Shown: piece by piece, positions 34,741-43,688 of the stretch
Layout: the number at the start of each line of letters is the position of its first letter
Numbering within the stretch: the first letter of the stretch is position 1
The notes under the pieces: model-generated
The model's input: only the letters and a program-made list of their open reading frames with translations
What the model was told of the DNA's origin: nothing
The model's database searches: none
Translations under genes and position numbers: made by a program
DNA from: Azoarcus sp031546845
GTDB taxonomy: Bacteria; Pseudomonadota; Gammaproteobacteria; Burkholderiales; Rhodocyclaceae
NCBI GenBank assembly: GCA_031546845.1
Contig: JAVBJT010000023.1
Coordinates: 62,001-126,000 of the forward strand
Direction of reading: 5' to 3'
DNA length: 64,000 nt

Positions 34741-34770
34741 AGCGCTCCACGGCACGGGCCGTGGAGCGCT
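34741..34770 (+). repeat. Perfect 13-bp inverted repeat in the leader of the sensor cluster
   Basis: AGCGCTCCACGGC pairs fully with GCCGTGGAGCGCT around an ACGG loop. It follows the acs terminator by 3 bases, has no T-run, and ends 25 bases before the next start codon. It may be an operator or a leader structure for the small membrane protein. Confidence 0.7.
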
Positions 34771-34795
34771 TCAGCCATCATCATCGCCGGGGTGA

Positions 34796-34996
34796 ATGAT
34801 GCGTAAGGGTCTTGCAGGACAGCGCCTGATCGCCGTGTTTCTGGCCGGCACGCTGCTGCTGAATTATCCGCTCATGTCTCTGTTCGACCGGCCGGTGTCG
34901 GTGTTCGGGCTGCCCTTGCTGCACGTTTATCTGCTCGGTGTCTGGCTCGGCCTGGTCGCGGTCGTGGCCTGGATCGTCGAGCGCAGGTCGCGCTGA
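34796..34996 (+). CDS. Small two-helix membrane protein next to a symporter-kinase
   Basis: The product of 66 residues begins MMRKGLAGQRLIAVFLAGTLLLNYPLMSLFD and has a second hydrophobic segment LLHVYLLGVWLGLVAVVAWIV, then a basic tail. It starts 12 bases from the symporter-kinase gene. Size, topology and position resemble the small subunits that accompany some SSS-family symporters, but the DUF4212 signature is not present, so a subunit role is only a suggestion. Start codons at 34796 and 34799 are both possible. Confidence 0.65.
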   Translation: MMRKGLAGQRLIAVFLAGTLLLNYPLMSLFDRPVSVFGLPLLHVYLLGVWLGLVAVVAWIVERRSR

Positions 34997-35008
34997 GACA
35001 ATCGCCCG

Positions 35009-37747
35009 ATGCTCTCCACGACCGTTGTTGTCGGCATCTCTTTTGCCTACCTGCTGGCGCTGTTCGCGGTGGCGTATTTCGGCGACCGCCGTGCCGACCG
35101 TGGGCGCTCCGTCATTGCCAACGCCTGGGTCTATGCGCTGTCCATGGCGGTTTACTGCACTGCCTGGACTTATTTCGGCAGCGTCGGGCGGGCCGCGTCG
35201 GGGGGCGCGTGGTTCCTGCCGATCTATCTCGGGCCGACGCTGGGGTGGATGCTGTCGTGGCTGGTGGTGCTGAAGATGATCCGCATCGCCAAAGCCTACC
35301 GCATTACCTCGATTGCGGATTTCATCGCATCGCGCTACGGTAAAAGCCACCTGCTCGGCGGATTGGCGACGATCATCGCGGTGGTGGGCGTGGTGCCTTA
35401 TATCGCTTTGCAGTTGAAGGCCATTTCGAGCGGCTACACGGTGCTCGTCGCCGACAACGTAAGCTCTCCGCCAGCCGCCCCCGCCGATTGGCTGCACGAC
35501 GGCGCGCTCTACATCGCGCTCGCGCTGGCCGCGTTCGCCATCCTGTTCGGCACCCGCCACCTGGACAACACGGAACGCCACGAGGGCATGGTGGCGGCCA
35601 TCGCGTTCGAATCGGTGGTCAAGCTGCTCGCCTTCATTGCCGTCGGCGTGTTCGTCACTTACGGTTTGTACGATGGCTTCGCCGATATTTACGCCCGCGC
35701 GGCGGCACTACCCGAACTTGCCGCGCTGATGGTTTTCGACGACGGCAACGGCGTCGGTTACGGCGGCTGGTTTGCTCACGTCGTACTGGCGATGCTGTCG
35801 GTCTTCTTTCTGCCACGCCAGTTCCAGATCGCGGTGGTCGAAAACGTCAACGAACAACACCTGCGCCGCGCCACCTGGTTCTTTCCCGCCTACCTGCTGG
35901 CGATCAACGTGTTCGTCATGCCCATCGCGCTCGGTGGGTTGCTTCAATTCGGCCATGGCACGGTGGACCCGGATACCTTCGTGCTCACCTTGCCGCTACT
36001 GCACGGGCACGAAGGGCTGGCGCTGCTCGCCTTCATCGGCGGACTGTCGGCGGCCACCGGCATGGTCATCGTCGAAACCATCGCCTTGTCCACGATGGTG
36101 TGCAACGATCTGGTGATGCCGCTGCTATTACGCAGCAAACGCTTCATCCACGGCGACAAGCGCGATCTGACCGGTCTGCTGCTCGCCATCCGGCGCGGCG
36201 CGATCGTCGTCATCGTGCTGCTCGGCTATCTTTACTTCCACCTTGCCGGCGAAGCCTACGGGCTGGTCGGCATCGGCCTCATCAGCTTTGCCGCGGTGGC
36301 GCAGTTCGCCCCGGCGATGCTGGGTGGCATGTACTGGCGCGGCGGCACGCGCGAAGGCGCGCTGGCCGGTCTGCTGGCCGGTTTTGGCGTGTGGGCTTAC
36401 ACCCTGCTGCTGCCATCGTTCGCCAAATCGGGCTGGCTGGATATCGCTTTCCTCCAGACCGGCCTGCTCGGCCTGGCGTGGTCGAGGCCGGAGCAGCTTT
36501 TCGGCCTTACCGGGCTGGATAACGTCAGCCACGCGTTACTGTGGAGCCTGCTGGCCAATATCGCCTGCTACATCGCCGTTTCCCTGCTGCGCGAACCCAA
36601 TGGCGCGGAGGCGAGCCAGGCGACGCTGTTCGTGGACGTCCAGCGCCACAACGGCGCGCCACTCACCAGCTTTTGGCGCGGTGGCGCCGAGGTGCGGGAA
36701 CTAATTCCGCTGGTGGCGCGCTTTCTCGGCCAGCGCCGTACCGAGGAAGCGTTCGCAACTTATGCGCGCTCGCGCGGCGCGGCCTCCACCGAGGCACTGC
36801 GGGCCGATGCCGATCTGGTCCACTTCGCCGAAACCTTGCTGGCCGGCGCCATCGGCAGCGCCTCGGCGCACGCGATGGTGTCGACCGTGGTGCAGGAAGA
36901 GCCGCTGGGGCTGGACGAGGTGATGAACATCCTCGACGAAGCTTCGCAAGTGCGGGCCTATTCGCACCGGCTGGAGGAAAAATCCCAGGCGCTGGAAGCG
37001 GCGACAGCAGAACTGCGCGTCGCCAACGAACAGTTGAAGGAACTCGACCGCCTCAAGGACGATTTCATGTCGTCGGTCACACACGAACTGCGCACGCCGC
37101 TGACATCGATCCGCGCGCTGTCGGAAATGCTGCTGGACGACCCCGGCATCGACCCCGCCGAGCGCTCGCGCTTTCTCGCCATCATCGTGTCCGAAACCGA
37201 GCGCCTGACGCGGCTGGTAAACCAGGTGCTCGATCTGGCAAAGATCGAATCGGGACACGCGGAATGGCACAATTCCGACGTGGATATGCGTAAGCTGGTG
37301 CTGCATGCGGCGGAGGCCACCGCGCAGCTTTTCCGCGACCGTGGCGCCGTCATCGAACTGCGCGTACCGGACAGCGTGCCGGTTCTGCGCGCCGACCGCG
37401 ACCGCTTGCTGCAAGTCGTGCTGAATCTGCTTTCCAACGCGGCAAAGTTCGTACCCCCAGGGCAAGGACGGGTCACGGTCGTACTGCGCGGCGACGAACA
37501 CGGCATTCGTGTGGATGTGACGGACAATGGTCCCGGTATCGCTCACGGACAGGAAGCCCTGATTTTCGAAAAATTTCGCCAGGGCGGCGACGGCCATGCG
37601 CGGCCTCAGGGAACGGGGCTTGGTTTGCCCATCAGCCGCCAGATCGTCGAGCATTTCGGCGGCCGGCTGTGGGTCGAATCCAGGCCGGGACAAGGATCGA
37701 CATTCTCATTCACGCTACCGTGGCCGCCCGCGCCGGCCGGGCAATGA
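35009..37747 (+). CDS. Sodium:solute symporter-type histidine kinase (CrbS/CbrA-like)
   Basis: This 912-residue hybrid has an N-terminal SSS transporter-like domain (about residues 1-500, multiple helices such as MAVYCTAWTYFGSVGRAAS and FLPRQFQIAVVENVNEQHLRRA), a linker and coiled coil, then a histidine kinase. Phospho-acceptor His692 lies in SSVTHELRTPLTSIRALSEM. The ATP-binding lobe has LLSNAAKFV (N box), VTDNGPGIA (G1) and GTGLGLPISRQIVEHFGG (G2). It lacks a fused receiver. In Vibrio and Pseudomonas, CrbS-type sensors control acs in response to acetate; the nearby acs gene suggests the same role here, by inference. It starts 12 bases after a small membrane-protein gene. Confidence 0.9.
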   Translation: MLSTTVVVGISFAYLLALFAVAYFGDRRADRGRSVIANAWVYALSMAVYCTAWTYFGSVGRAASGGAWFLPIYLGPTLGWMLSWLVVLKMIRIAKAYRITSIADFIASRYGKSHLLGGLATIIAVVGVVPYIALQLKAISSGYTVLVADNVSSPPAAPADWLHDGALYIALALAAFAILFGTRHLDNTERHEGMVAAIAFESVVKLLAFIAVGVFVTYGLYDGFADIYARAAALPELAALMVFDDGNGVGYGGWFAHVVLAMLSVFFLPRQFQIAVVENVNEQHLRRATWFFPAYLLAINVFVMPIALGGLLQFGHGTVDPDTFVLTLPLLHGHEGLALLAFIGGLSAATGMVIVETIALSTMVCNDLVMPLLLRSKRFIHGDKRDLTGLLLAIRRGAIVVIVLLGYLYFHLAGEAYGLVGIGLISFAAVAQFAPAMLGGMYWRGGTREGALAGLLAGFGVWAYTLLLPSFAKSGWLDIAFLQTGLLGLAWSRPEQLFGLTGLDNVSHALLWSLLANIACYIAVSLLREPNGAEASQATLFVDVQRHNGAPLTSFWRGGAEVRELIPLVARFLGQRRTEEAFATYARSRGAASTEALRADADLVHFAETLLAGAIGSASAHAMVSTVVQEEPLGLDEVMNILDEASQVRAYSHRLEEKSQALEAATAELRVANEQLKELDRLKDDFMSSVTHELRTPLTSIRALSEMLLDDPGIDPAERSRFLAIIVSETERLTRLVNQVLDLAKIESGHAEWHNSDVDMRKLVLHAAEATAQLFRDRGAVIELRVPDSVPVLRADRDRLLQVVLNLLSNAAKFVPPGQGRVTVVLRGDEHGIRVDVTDNGPGIAHGQEALIFEKFRQGGDGHARPQGTGLGLPISRQIVEHFGGRLWVESRPGQGSTFSFTLPWPPAPAGQ

Positions 37748-37775
37748 CATAGAATGAGGCGGGGAGGAAGGAAAG

Positions 37776-38150
37776 ATGACCAAAAAGATTCTGATCGTCG
37801 ATGACGAGCAAAACATCGTCATTTCGCTCGAATTCCTGATGAAGCGCGAAGGTTTCGAGGTCACGGTCGCCAGCGACGGCGACGAGGGCATACGCCGCAT
37901 CCGCGCCGAACGCCCCGATCTGGTGCTGCTCGACGTCATGATGCCGAAGAAAAACGGCTTCGAGGTGTGCCAGGAAATCAAGGCCGACCCCGAACTGCAA
38001 GCCACCCGCATTCTGATGCTGACCGCCAAGGGGCGCGACACCGAAGTCACCAAAGGTCTGGCGTTGGGCGCGGATGCTTACATGACCAAGCCCTTCTCCA
38101 CCCGCGAGTTGGTGGCCCGCGTGCGCACCCTGCTCGGAATGCCCGAATGA
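37776..38150 (+). CDS. Single-domain CheY-like response regulator
   Basis: This 124-residue protein is only a receiver domain. It has the acidic pair Asp9/Asp10, phospho-acceptor Asp53 in VLLDVMMPKKNGFEV, Thr83 in MLTAKG and Lys105 in YMTKPFSTREL. There is no DNA-binding or output domain, so it must act by protein contact or by phosphorelay. It begins 28 bases after the symporter-kinase gene and its stop overlaps the start of the exonuclease-kinase gene (ATGA), so it likely takes phosphate from that kinase. CrbR of known systems is instead a NarL-type DNA-binding regulator. Confidence 0.92.
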   Translation: MTKKILIVDDEQNIVISLEFLMKREGFEVTVASDGDEGIRRIRAERPDLVLLDVMMPKKNGFEVCQEIKADPELQATRILMLTAKGRDTEVTKGLALGADAYMTKPFSTRELVARVRTLLGMPE

Positions 38151-40333
38151 CGCCCAAGCAACGCCTCGCGCTCGGCGCCGTGGCGGCGGCGGCCTTCGTG
38201 CTCGCCCTGTTTGTCGTTTCCGGCGTGCTGGTGGGGTCGGACCTTTCCACCGCCGAAAAAGAAACCCTGTCCACCGTGCTATCGCCACGCGTTGGCCTGT
38301 TGGCCGTCGTCTGCCTGTTCGGCATGGCGATCGCCGCCATAAGCACGCGCTGGCTGCACGACGAATACGTGATGGCGCCGGCGCGTTTGCTCGAAGAAGT
38401 CCGCATTCTGCTCGGCAACGACGGCAGCCGGGCCTTGCCGCAAGCGGGCAGCGCCGAAACGCGCGCGCTGGCCGAATCCATCGATGCGCTGGCGCAGCAG
38501 CGCCGGGCCTTGAAAGAAGACGTGCAGGCGCGCATCCAAGAAGCAATGAATTCGGTCGAGGAAGAGAAAAACCGCCTCGCCGCACTGATGTCCGAGCTGA
38601 CCCAAAGCGTTGTCGTCTGCAATCTGGACGGCCGTATCCTGCTCTACAACAGCCGCGCCCGCCTGCAGTTCCGCGCCCTGTCGGAAACGCCGTCGGCCCT
38701 TGGCGGCGGCGAGTTGATCGGCCTGGGGCGCTCGATCTACACCGTGTTCGAGCGCAACCTCATCGACCATGCGTTGGAAACCATCCAGCACCGCCTGCGC
38801 CGCGCCGTACAACCGGTGGCGCATTTCGTTACCGCCACGCGTTCCGGCCAGTTGCTGCGCGCGCAGATGGCGCCGGTGCTGTCGAGCACCGCCATCGGCA
38901 AAACCGATGCCGAAGACAGCGGCGAGCGCGCGATCACCGGCTTCATCCTGATGCTGGACAACATTACCCGCGACTTTGAAACCGAATCGCGCCGCGACCA
39001 GATGCTGCACGCCCTCACCGAAAGCTACCGCGCTTCGCTCGCCAACGTGCGGGCAGCGGCGGAAACGCTGGAGGAATACTCCGATCTGCAGGAAGACCTG
39101 CGCGAACGTTTCCACAAGGTGATCCGCGACGAGGTGCAGGCGATGAGCAAGCACCTCGACCGTACCGCCACGGATTTCGCCGATTCGCTGAAAACGCGCT
39201 GGCCGCTGGAAGAAATGCTCGGCGCCGACCTGATCGCCGCCGTGCAGCGCCGCATCGAAAACCTCATCTCGCTGCCCACCAAGGTAGAAGAAGTCGATGA
39301 ATCGCTGTGGGTCAAAGTGGATAGCTTTTCGCTGCTACAGGCGCTCACCTACCTCGCCAGCCGGCTATCGGACGAATTCGAGGTGCGCGAAGTACGTTTC
39401 CGCCTCAGCGGCGCCGGCCGTCTGGCGCATCTCGACCTGATCTGGTCGGGGCAGGCGATGAGCACCGAAACCGTTATGAGCTGGGAACTGGAACCGATGA
39501 GCTTCGCCGGCGAAAGCAGCCCGCTCACCGTACGCGACGTTATCGAGCGGCACGACGGCGAAATCTGGCTGGAACGCGAAAAAGTCCGCCATCGCGCCTT
39601 CTTCCGCATATTGCTGCCGGTGGCGGTACCGCAAGAACACATGGCGGAGGAGGCCTTCCTCAAGGACGAAGGCCGCCCCGAATACTACGACTTCGACCTG
39701 TTCAAATGGTCGGAGCGCTCCCGTGCGCTGGAAGACAGGCCGCTATCGGAACTCGCCTTCACGGTGTTCGACACCGAAACCACCGGCCTGGACCCCTCGC
39801 AGGGTGACGAGATCATCCAGATCGGCGCCGCCCGCATCCTCAACGGCAAGCTGCTGCGCGGCGAATCCTTCGAGCAATTGATCGACCCGCACCGCTCGAT
39901 GACGCCGGAATCCATCCAGATTCACGGCATCACGCCCGACATGCTGCGCGGCCAGCCCGACATCCAGGCCGTGCTGCCCGCCTTCCACGCCTTCACCGCC
40001 GATACCGTGTTGGTCGCACACAACGCCGCTTTCGACATGCGCTTTCTGCAGTTGAAGGAAGCCGCCACCGGCCTGCGTTTCGACCACCCGGTGCTCGACA
40101 CGCTGCTGCTGTCGGCGGTGATCCACCCCAACCAGGAATCGCACCGCCTGGAGGCCATCGCCGAACGCCTGGGCGTCACGATCATCGGCCGCCACACCGC
40201 GATGGGCGACGCCATCGTCACCGCCGAGGTATTCCTGAAGCTGCTGCCCCTGCTGGCCGAAAAGGGCATCCGTACCCTGCGCGAGGCGCGCGAAGCGGCG
40301 GAAAAGTCCTACTACGCTAGAATCAAGTATTGA
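38147..40333 (+). CDS. Degenerate sensor kinase fused to a DEDDh 3'-5' exonuclease (DnaQ-like)
   Basis: The 728-residue protein has two N-terminal membrane helices (residues about 9-30 and 47-67), a HAMP-like coiled region, a PAS-like domain (VVVCNLDGRILLYNSRARLQF), and a dimerization segment reading MLHALTESYRASLANVRAAAE, where the usual phospho-acceptor His is absent. The following ATPase-like lobe lacks clear N, G1 and G2 boxes. From about residue 537 there is an intact exonuclease: FTVFDTETTGLDPSQGDEIIQIG (Asp542, Glu544), AHNAAFDMRF (Asp630) and H683-x4-D688. Start 38147 overlaps the regulator's stop (ATGA). Related fusions occur next to acs in some betaproteobacteria. The role is unknown. 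Confidence 0.85.
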   Translation: MTPKQRLALGAVAAAAFVLALFVVSGVLVGSDLSTAEKETLSTVLSPRVGLLAVVCLFGMAIAAISTRWLHDEYVMAPARLLEEVRILLGNDGSRALPQAGSAETRALAESIDALAQQRRALKEDVQARIQEAMNSVEEEKNRLAALMSELTQSVVVCNLDGRILLYNSRARLQFRALSETPSALGGGELIGLGRSIYTVFERNLIDHALETIQHRLRRAVQPVAHFVTATRSGQLLRAQMAPVLSSTAIGKTDAEDSGERAITGFILMLDNITRDFETESRRDQMLHALTESYRASLANVRAAAETLEEYSDLQEDLRERFHKVIRDEVQAMSKHLDRTATDFADSLKTRWPLEEMLGADLIAAVQRRIENLISLPTKVEEVDESLWVKVDSFSLLQALTYLASRLSDEFEVREVRFRLSGAGRLAHLDLIWSGQAMSTETVMSWELEPMSFAGESSPLTVRDVIERHDGEIWLEREKVRHRAFFRILLPVAVPQEHMAEEAFLKDEGRPEYYDFDLFKWSERSRALEDRPLSELAFTVFDTETTGLDPSQGDEIIQIGAARILNGKLLRGESFEQLIDPHRSMTPESIQIHGITPDMLRGQPDIQAVLPAFHAFTADTVLVAHNAAFDMRFLQLKEAATGLRFDHPVLDTLLLSAVIHPNQESHRLEAIAERLGVTIIGRHTAMGDAIVTAEVFLKLLPLLAEKGIRTLREAREAAEKSYYARIKY

Positions 40334-40447
40334 CGTTGATACGAACAGAAACCGGCAGGATTGGCAGTTGGTAAAACAGGCTGTTGGCAGGATTGAAAGT
40401 CGATACTTGAAAATCGATATGCGCGCGCACCGGATAGGCAGCTTACT

Positions 40448-42487
40448 GTGAAAGGTCCGCGCGATTTTGCCGGTCGCCTGCGCCTTTACTACAGCTGGTA
40501 CGCCGTCGGTTTTATTCTGTTTGTCATTCTGCTGGCGATCGGCGAACGCTTCGGACTATCGCAGCGCGCAATCGGCCACATCTTCCTCTTCGTCACCATT
40601 GCCATCTACGCCAGTATCGGCGTAATCAGCCGCACTTCCGACGTCATCGAATACTATGTTGCCGGACGGCGCGTGCCGGCGGTGTTCAACGGCATGGCAA
40701 CAGCGGCGGACTGGATGAGCGCCGCCTCCTTCATCGGCCTGGCCGGTACGCTGTATTTTTCCGGCTTCGAAGGACTCGCCTTCGTCACCGGCTGGACCGG
40801 CGGCTTCGTTCTCGTCGCCCTGTTGCTCGCCCCCTATCTGCGCAAATTCGGCCAATACACCATTCCCGATTTTCTCGGCGCGCGCTATGGCGGCAACACC
40901 GCCCGCCTGGTCGGCGTCGCCGCCACCGTACTGGCAAGCTTCGTCTATCTGGTCGCGCAGATTTATGGCGTCGGCCTGATCGCCAGCCGCTTTGTCAGCA
41001 TCGAATTCGAAATCGGCCTGTTCGTCGGCCTCGCCGGCATCTTGGTCTGCTCCTTCCTGGGCGGCATGCGCGCGGTCACCTGGACCCAGGTCGCCCAGTA
41101 CGTCATCCTCATCGTCGCTTACCTCGTGCCGGTGGTTCTCCTGTCCTACAAACTCACCGGCGTTCCCGTACCGCAAGTGGCGTACGGCAGCGTGCTGAGC
41201 AAACTGAGCGAGCGCGAAGCGACACTCCTCGACGCCCCCGCCGAAATCCAGGCGCGCGAACTGTACCGCCATCGCGCGGAAGACTACGCGGCCAAAATCG
41301 ACGCCCTGCCCGACTCGCTCGCCGTGGAACGCCGCCAACTCGTCGACCACCTGCAAACACTGCGCGCGGAAACCGCGCCCGCGCGCGACATCGCGCAGAC
41401 CGAACGCGCCCTGCGCGACCTGCCGCGCTCCACCGAGGAAGCCCGCGGACTCTGGCAGCAAGCGCGCGCCGAAGCGCTGCAACGCGCGCAGCCGCCACCG
41501 CGGCATACCGCGGCCCATCCAGGCGCCACGCCCGCCGAGTCGGCCGTGGCGCGCAACAACTTCCTCGCCCTCGTGTTCGTGCTGATGGTCGGCACGGCCG
41601 CGCTGCCGCATATCCTGGCGCGCTACTACACCACGCCGGGCGTGGTCGAGGCGCGCCGCTCGGTCTTCTGGTCGATTGCCTTCATCTGCGTGTTCTACAT
41701 CACCGCGCCGGCTTACGCGGTGTTTGCCAAGTGGGAGGTGTACAACAACATCGTCGGCCTCAGCCTGGATGCCCTGCCCAACTGGATTGCCTCATGGGGC
41801 AAGGTCGGGCTGGTGAAAATCGAGGACATCAACGGCGACGGCATTCTGCAATTGGCCGAACTCACGCTCAATACGGACGTGATCCTGCTGGCAACACCCG
41901 AAATCGCCGGGCTGCCCTACGTCATCTCCGGCCTCGTCGCCGCCGGCGGGCTGGCCGCCGCGCTATCGACCGCCGACGGGCTGCTGCTGACGATCTCCAA
42001 CGCGCTATCGCACGACCTTTACTACAAAGTCATCAACCCGCACGCCTCCACGCACCGCCGCCTCGTCATCTCCAAATCCCAGCTGCTCGTCGTCGCCATC
42101 GTCGCCGCCTGGGTCGCGTCGCTACGGCCGGACAATATTCTGCTCATGGTCGGCCTCGCCTTCTCCATCGGCGCATCCGCCTTCTTCCCGGCGCTGGTCC
42201 TCGGCATCTTCTGGAAACGCGCCAACCAACCGGGCGCCGTGACCGGCATGCTCGCCGGCTGCGGCCTCACCCTGTACTACGTCGCGCAAACCCACCCCTT
42301 CTTCGGCGGCTCGCCGGCACACACCTGGTTCGGCATCAACCCAATCTCCGCCGGCGTCTTCGGCGTACCCCTGGGCTTTGCCGTCATCATCCTCGTCAGC
42401 CTCTGCACCCGCGCGCCGGCGGCGGAAACCCAGGAACTGGTCGACTACGTCCGCTATCCCTACCTGGCGGCAAAGCAGGAAGACTGA
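40448..42487 (+). CDS. VC_2705-type sodium:solute symporter (ActP-like)
   Basis: The 679-residue membrane protein is a sodium:solute symporter of the type that usually stands beside acs and carries small carboxylates such as acetate. Core segments are ADWMSAASFIGLAGTLYFSGF, YLRKFGQYTIPDFLGARYG and VGLAFSIGASAFFPALVLGIFWKRANQPGA. A long hydrophilic, coiled-coil-like insertion (about residues 245-360) interrupts the transporter. A perfect EF-hand loop DINGDGILQLAE (residues 460-471) suggests calcium binding. The start is GTG at 40448. It ends the acs-linked cluster. Confidence 0.88.
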   Translation: MKGPRDFAGRLRLYYSWYAVGFILFVILLAIGERFGLSQRAIGHIFLFVTIAIYASIGVISRTSDVIEYYVAGRRVPAVFNGMATAADWMSAASFIGLAGTLYFSGFEGLAFVTGWTGGFVLVALLLAPYLRKFGQYTIPDFLGARYGGNTARLVGVAATVLASFVYLVAQIYGVGLIASRFVSIEFEIGLFVGLAGILVCSFLGGMRAVTWTQVAQYVILIVAYLVPVVLLSYKLTGVPVPQVAYGSVLSKLSEREATLLDAPAEIQARELYRHRAEDYAAKIDALPDSLAVERRQLVDHLQTLRAETAPARDIAQTERALRDLPRSTEEARGLWQQARAEALQRAQPPPRHTAAHPGATPAESAVARNNFLALVFVLMVGTAALPHILARYYTTPGVVEARRSVFWSIAFICVFYITAPAYAVFAKWEVYNNIVGLSLDALPNWIASWGKVGLVKIEDINGDGILQLAELTLNTDVILLATPEIAGLPYVISGLVAAGGLAAALSTADGLLLTISNALSHDLYYKVINPHASTHRRLVISKSQLLVVAIVAAWVASLRPDNILLMVGLAFSIGASAFFPALVLGIFWKRANQPGAVTGMLAGCGLTLYYVAQTHPFFGGSPAHTWFGINPISAGVFGVPLGFAVIILVSLCTRAPAAETQELVDYVRYPYLAAKQED

Positions 42488-42553
42488 AAAAAAACCGCGC
42501 TTTGAACAAGGCTTCCTTCACCGCCGCTTTGTCGCTAGAATGCACGGCTCCAC

Positions 42554-42643
42554 GGAGAGGTGGATGAGTGGTTTAAGTCGCACGCCTGGAAAGCGTGTTT
42601 AGGTTAATTCCTAACGCGGGTTCGAATCCCGCCCTCTCCGCCA
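42554..42643 (+). tRNA. tRNA-Ser (anticodon GGA)
   Basis: The 90-base gene folds as a class II tRNA: acceptor stem GGAGAGG / CCTCTCC, D-arm with GGATGAGTGG-TTTAAGTC, anticodon stem-loop CACGCCTGGAAAGCGTG with anticodon GGA, a long variable arm (TTTAGGTTAATTCCTAA), T-arm CGGGTTCGAATCCCG, discriminator G and an encoded CCA end. It reads UCC/UCU serine codons. The base content and gene type change directly after it, so its 3' end is a likely integration site. Confidence 0.97.
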
Positions 42644-42653
42644 CTAACATCAG

Positions 42654-42681
42654 AAAGCCATTGATTTTCAATGGCTTTTTT
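42654..42681 (+). terminator. Hairpin terminator after tRNA-Ser
   Basis: AAAGCCATTGA and TCAATGGCTTT pair around a short TTT loop, followed by TTT and a further T-rich stretch. It lies 11 bases after the CCA end and fits a tRNA terminator. Confidence 0.85.
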
Positions 42682-42895
42682 GTTTTGTAGGATGCGTTCA
42701 TACAAAATTTCCTACAAAATGAACGCATGGAAATCTTGTGAGTTGCTCTAGCCTGCGGCTTGGCGGCTGAACAGACTCCCGGCGCGGCCGAGGTGCCCCT
42801 CGCGCTCGGCCTTGACCCAAAATTTGCAGCGTCTGGTCCGCGATGCCCAGTACCTTCGTCATCATCCGCTCCGTCGAATCGCCCGGAAGCATGCC

Positions 42896-43558
42896 ATGGC
42901 AAATTTTGAGACCGCGACCTGTTACCACTGCGACGCCGAAGGCATCGGGCGGGAACATGTGCCACCCAAATGCCTTTTCCCGAAGGGAAGCGACTGGTCG
43001 AGATTGATGACAGTGCCGTCCTGCGTGGCACATAACAACGCCAACTCGAAGGCGGACGAATACCTGAAGTTCTTATTGGGCGCGAGCACCTCGAACATCC
43101 CCGGCGTGATCACGAGTAGCGCGGCCAGGAGCGTCATCAGACTTGCGCAGATGCGCAGCGGCAACCTGCACCGCTACGGCCTTCGGTGGAGCAGCGAGGA
43201 ACTGGTGATGGAGAAGGATTTCCCGCTCAACTTCGAACTTCTGAGCACATGCCTGGAAAAGGTGGCGCGCGCGCTCTATTTCCATCACCACCGCGGCCAG
43301 CGAAAGCTATTGGGCAACTTGAAGGTCTGTCCGCTGTTCATCCCAGTCGAGCCTCGGATCGCCCCCGAACTCGCATCGGCAGTGTGCGAGATTCGGGCAC
43401 TGACGGCCCTTGATTTCGAGCAACAACCTAGGCGCGGGTCTCACCAAGAGATCTTCGCGTACCAAGTCATTGAGGCACAGGGGATCGTCGTCGTTAACAT
43501 GGAATTTTACGGCGCGCACCGGGCGCGAGTGGCCGGACAAACGTGCCCGTCTAGCTAG
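42896..43558 (+). CDS. HNH-like zinc-binding nuclease-type protein
   Basis: The 220-residue product starts MANFETATCYHCDAEGIGREHVPPKCLFPKG. The C9-x2-C12 knuckle, the E20-H21-V-P-P-K segment and a downstream C43-x2-H46-N47-N...S element have the layout of an HNH/treble-clef nuclease found in phage- and defence-related genes. The C-terminal two-thirds has no recognizable domain. It is the first gene after the tRNA-Ser, and its true catalytic status is unknown. The ATG at 42896 is used; upstream in-frame codons overlap non-conserved sequence. Confidence 0.6.
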   Translation: MANFETATCYHCDAEGIGREHVPPKCLFPKGSDWSRLMTVPSCVAHNNANSKADEYLKFLLGASTSNIPGVITSSAARSVIRLAQMRSGNLHRYGLRWSSEELVMEKDFPLNFELLSTCLEKVARALYFHHHRGQRKLLGNLKVCPLFIPVEPRIAPELASAVCEIRALTALDFEQQPRRGSHQEIFAYQVIEAQGIVVVNMEFYGAHRARVAGQTCPSS

Positions 43559-43688
43559 CCCTCCAACTGGGGCTCACTCCTTCCAGGGCGTACCCGATCT
43601 CCTGGGAAGTCACCAAAGGATGTGTTGACAGCCGAGACTGCCGATGGTCGAGACGACCAGCCGACGCGCCGTAAGCGTCCGCCTGGGT

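Noticed and set aside
34796..34996. DUF4212-type small symporter subunit
   Set aside because: Size and place fit, but the conserved DUF4212 sequence motifs are absent, so the gene is kept as an unknown two-helix protein.
42573..43031. 152-codon minus-strand frame ending within the tRNA-Ser
   Set aside because: Its end (AERAGFEPALGINLNTLSRRAT) is the antisense translation of the tRNA, a known false-protein pattern; the rest is antisense to the HNH-like gene.
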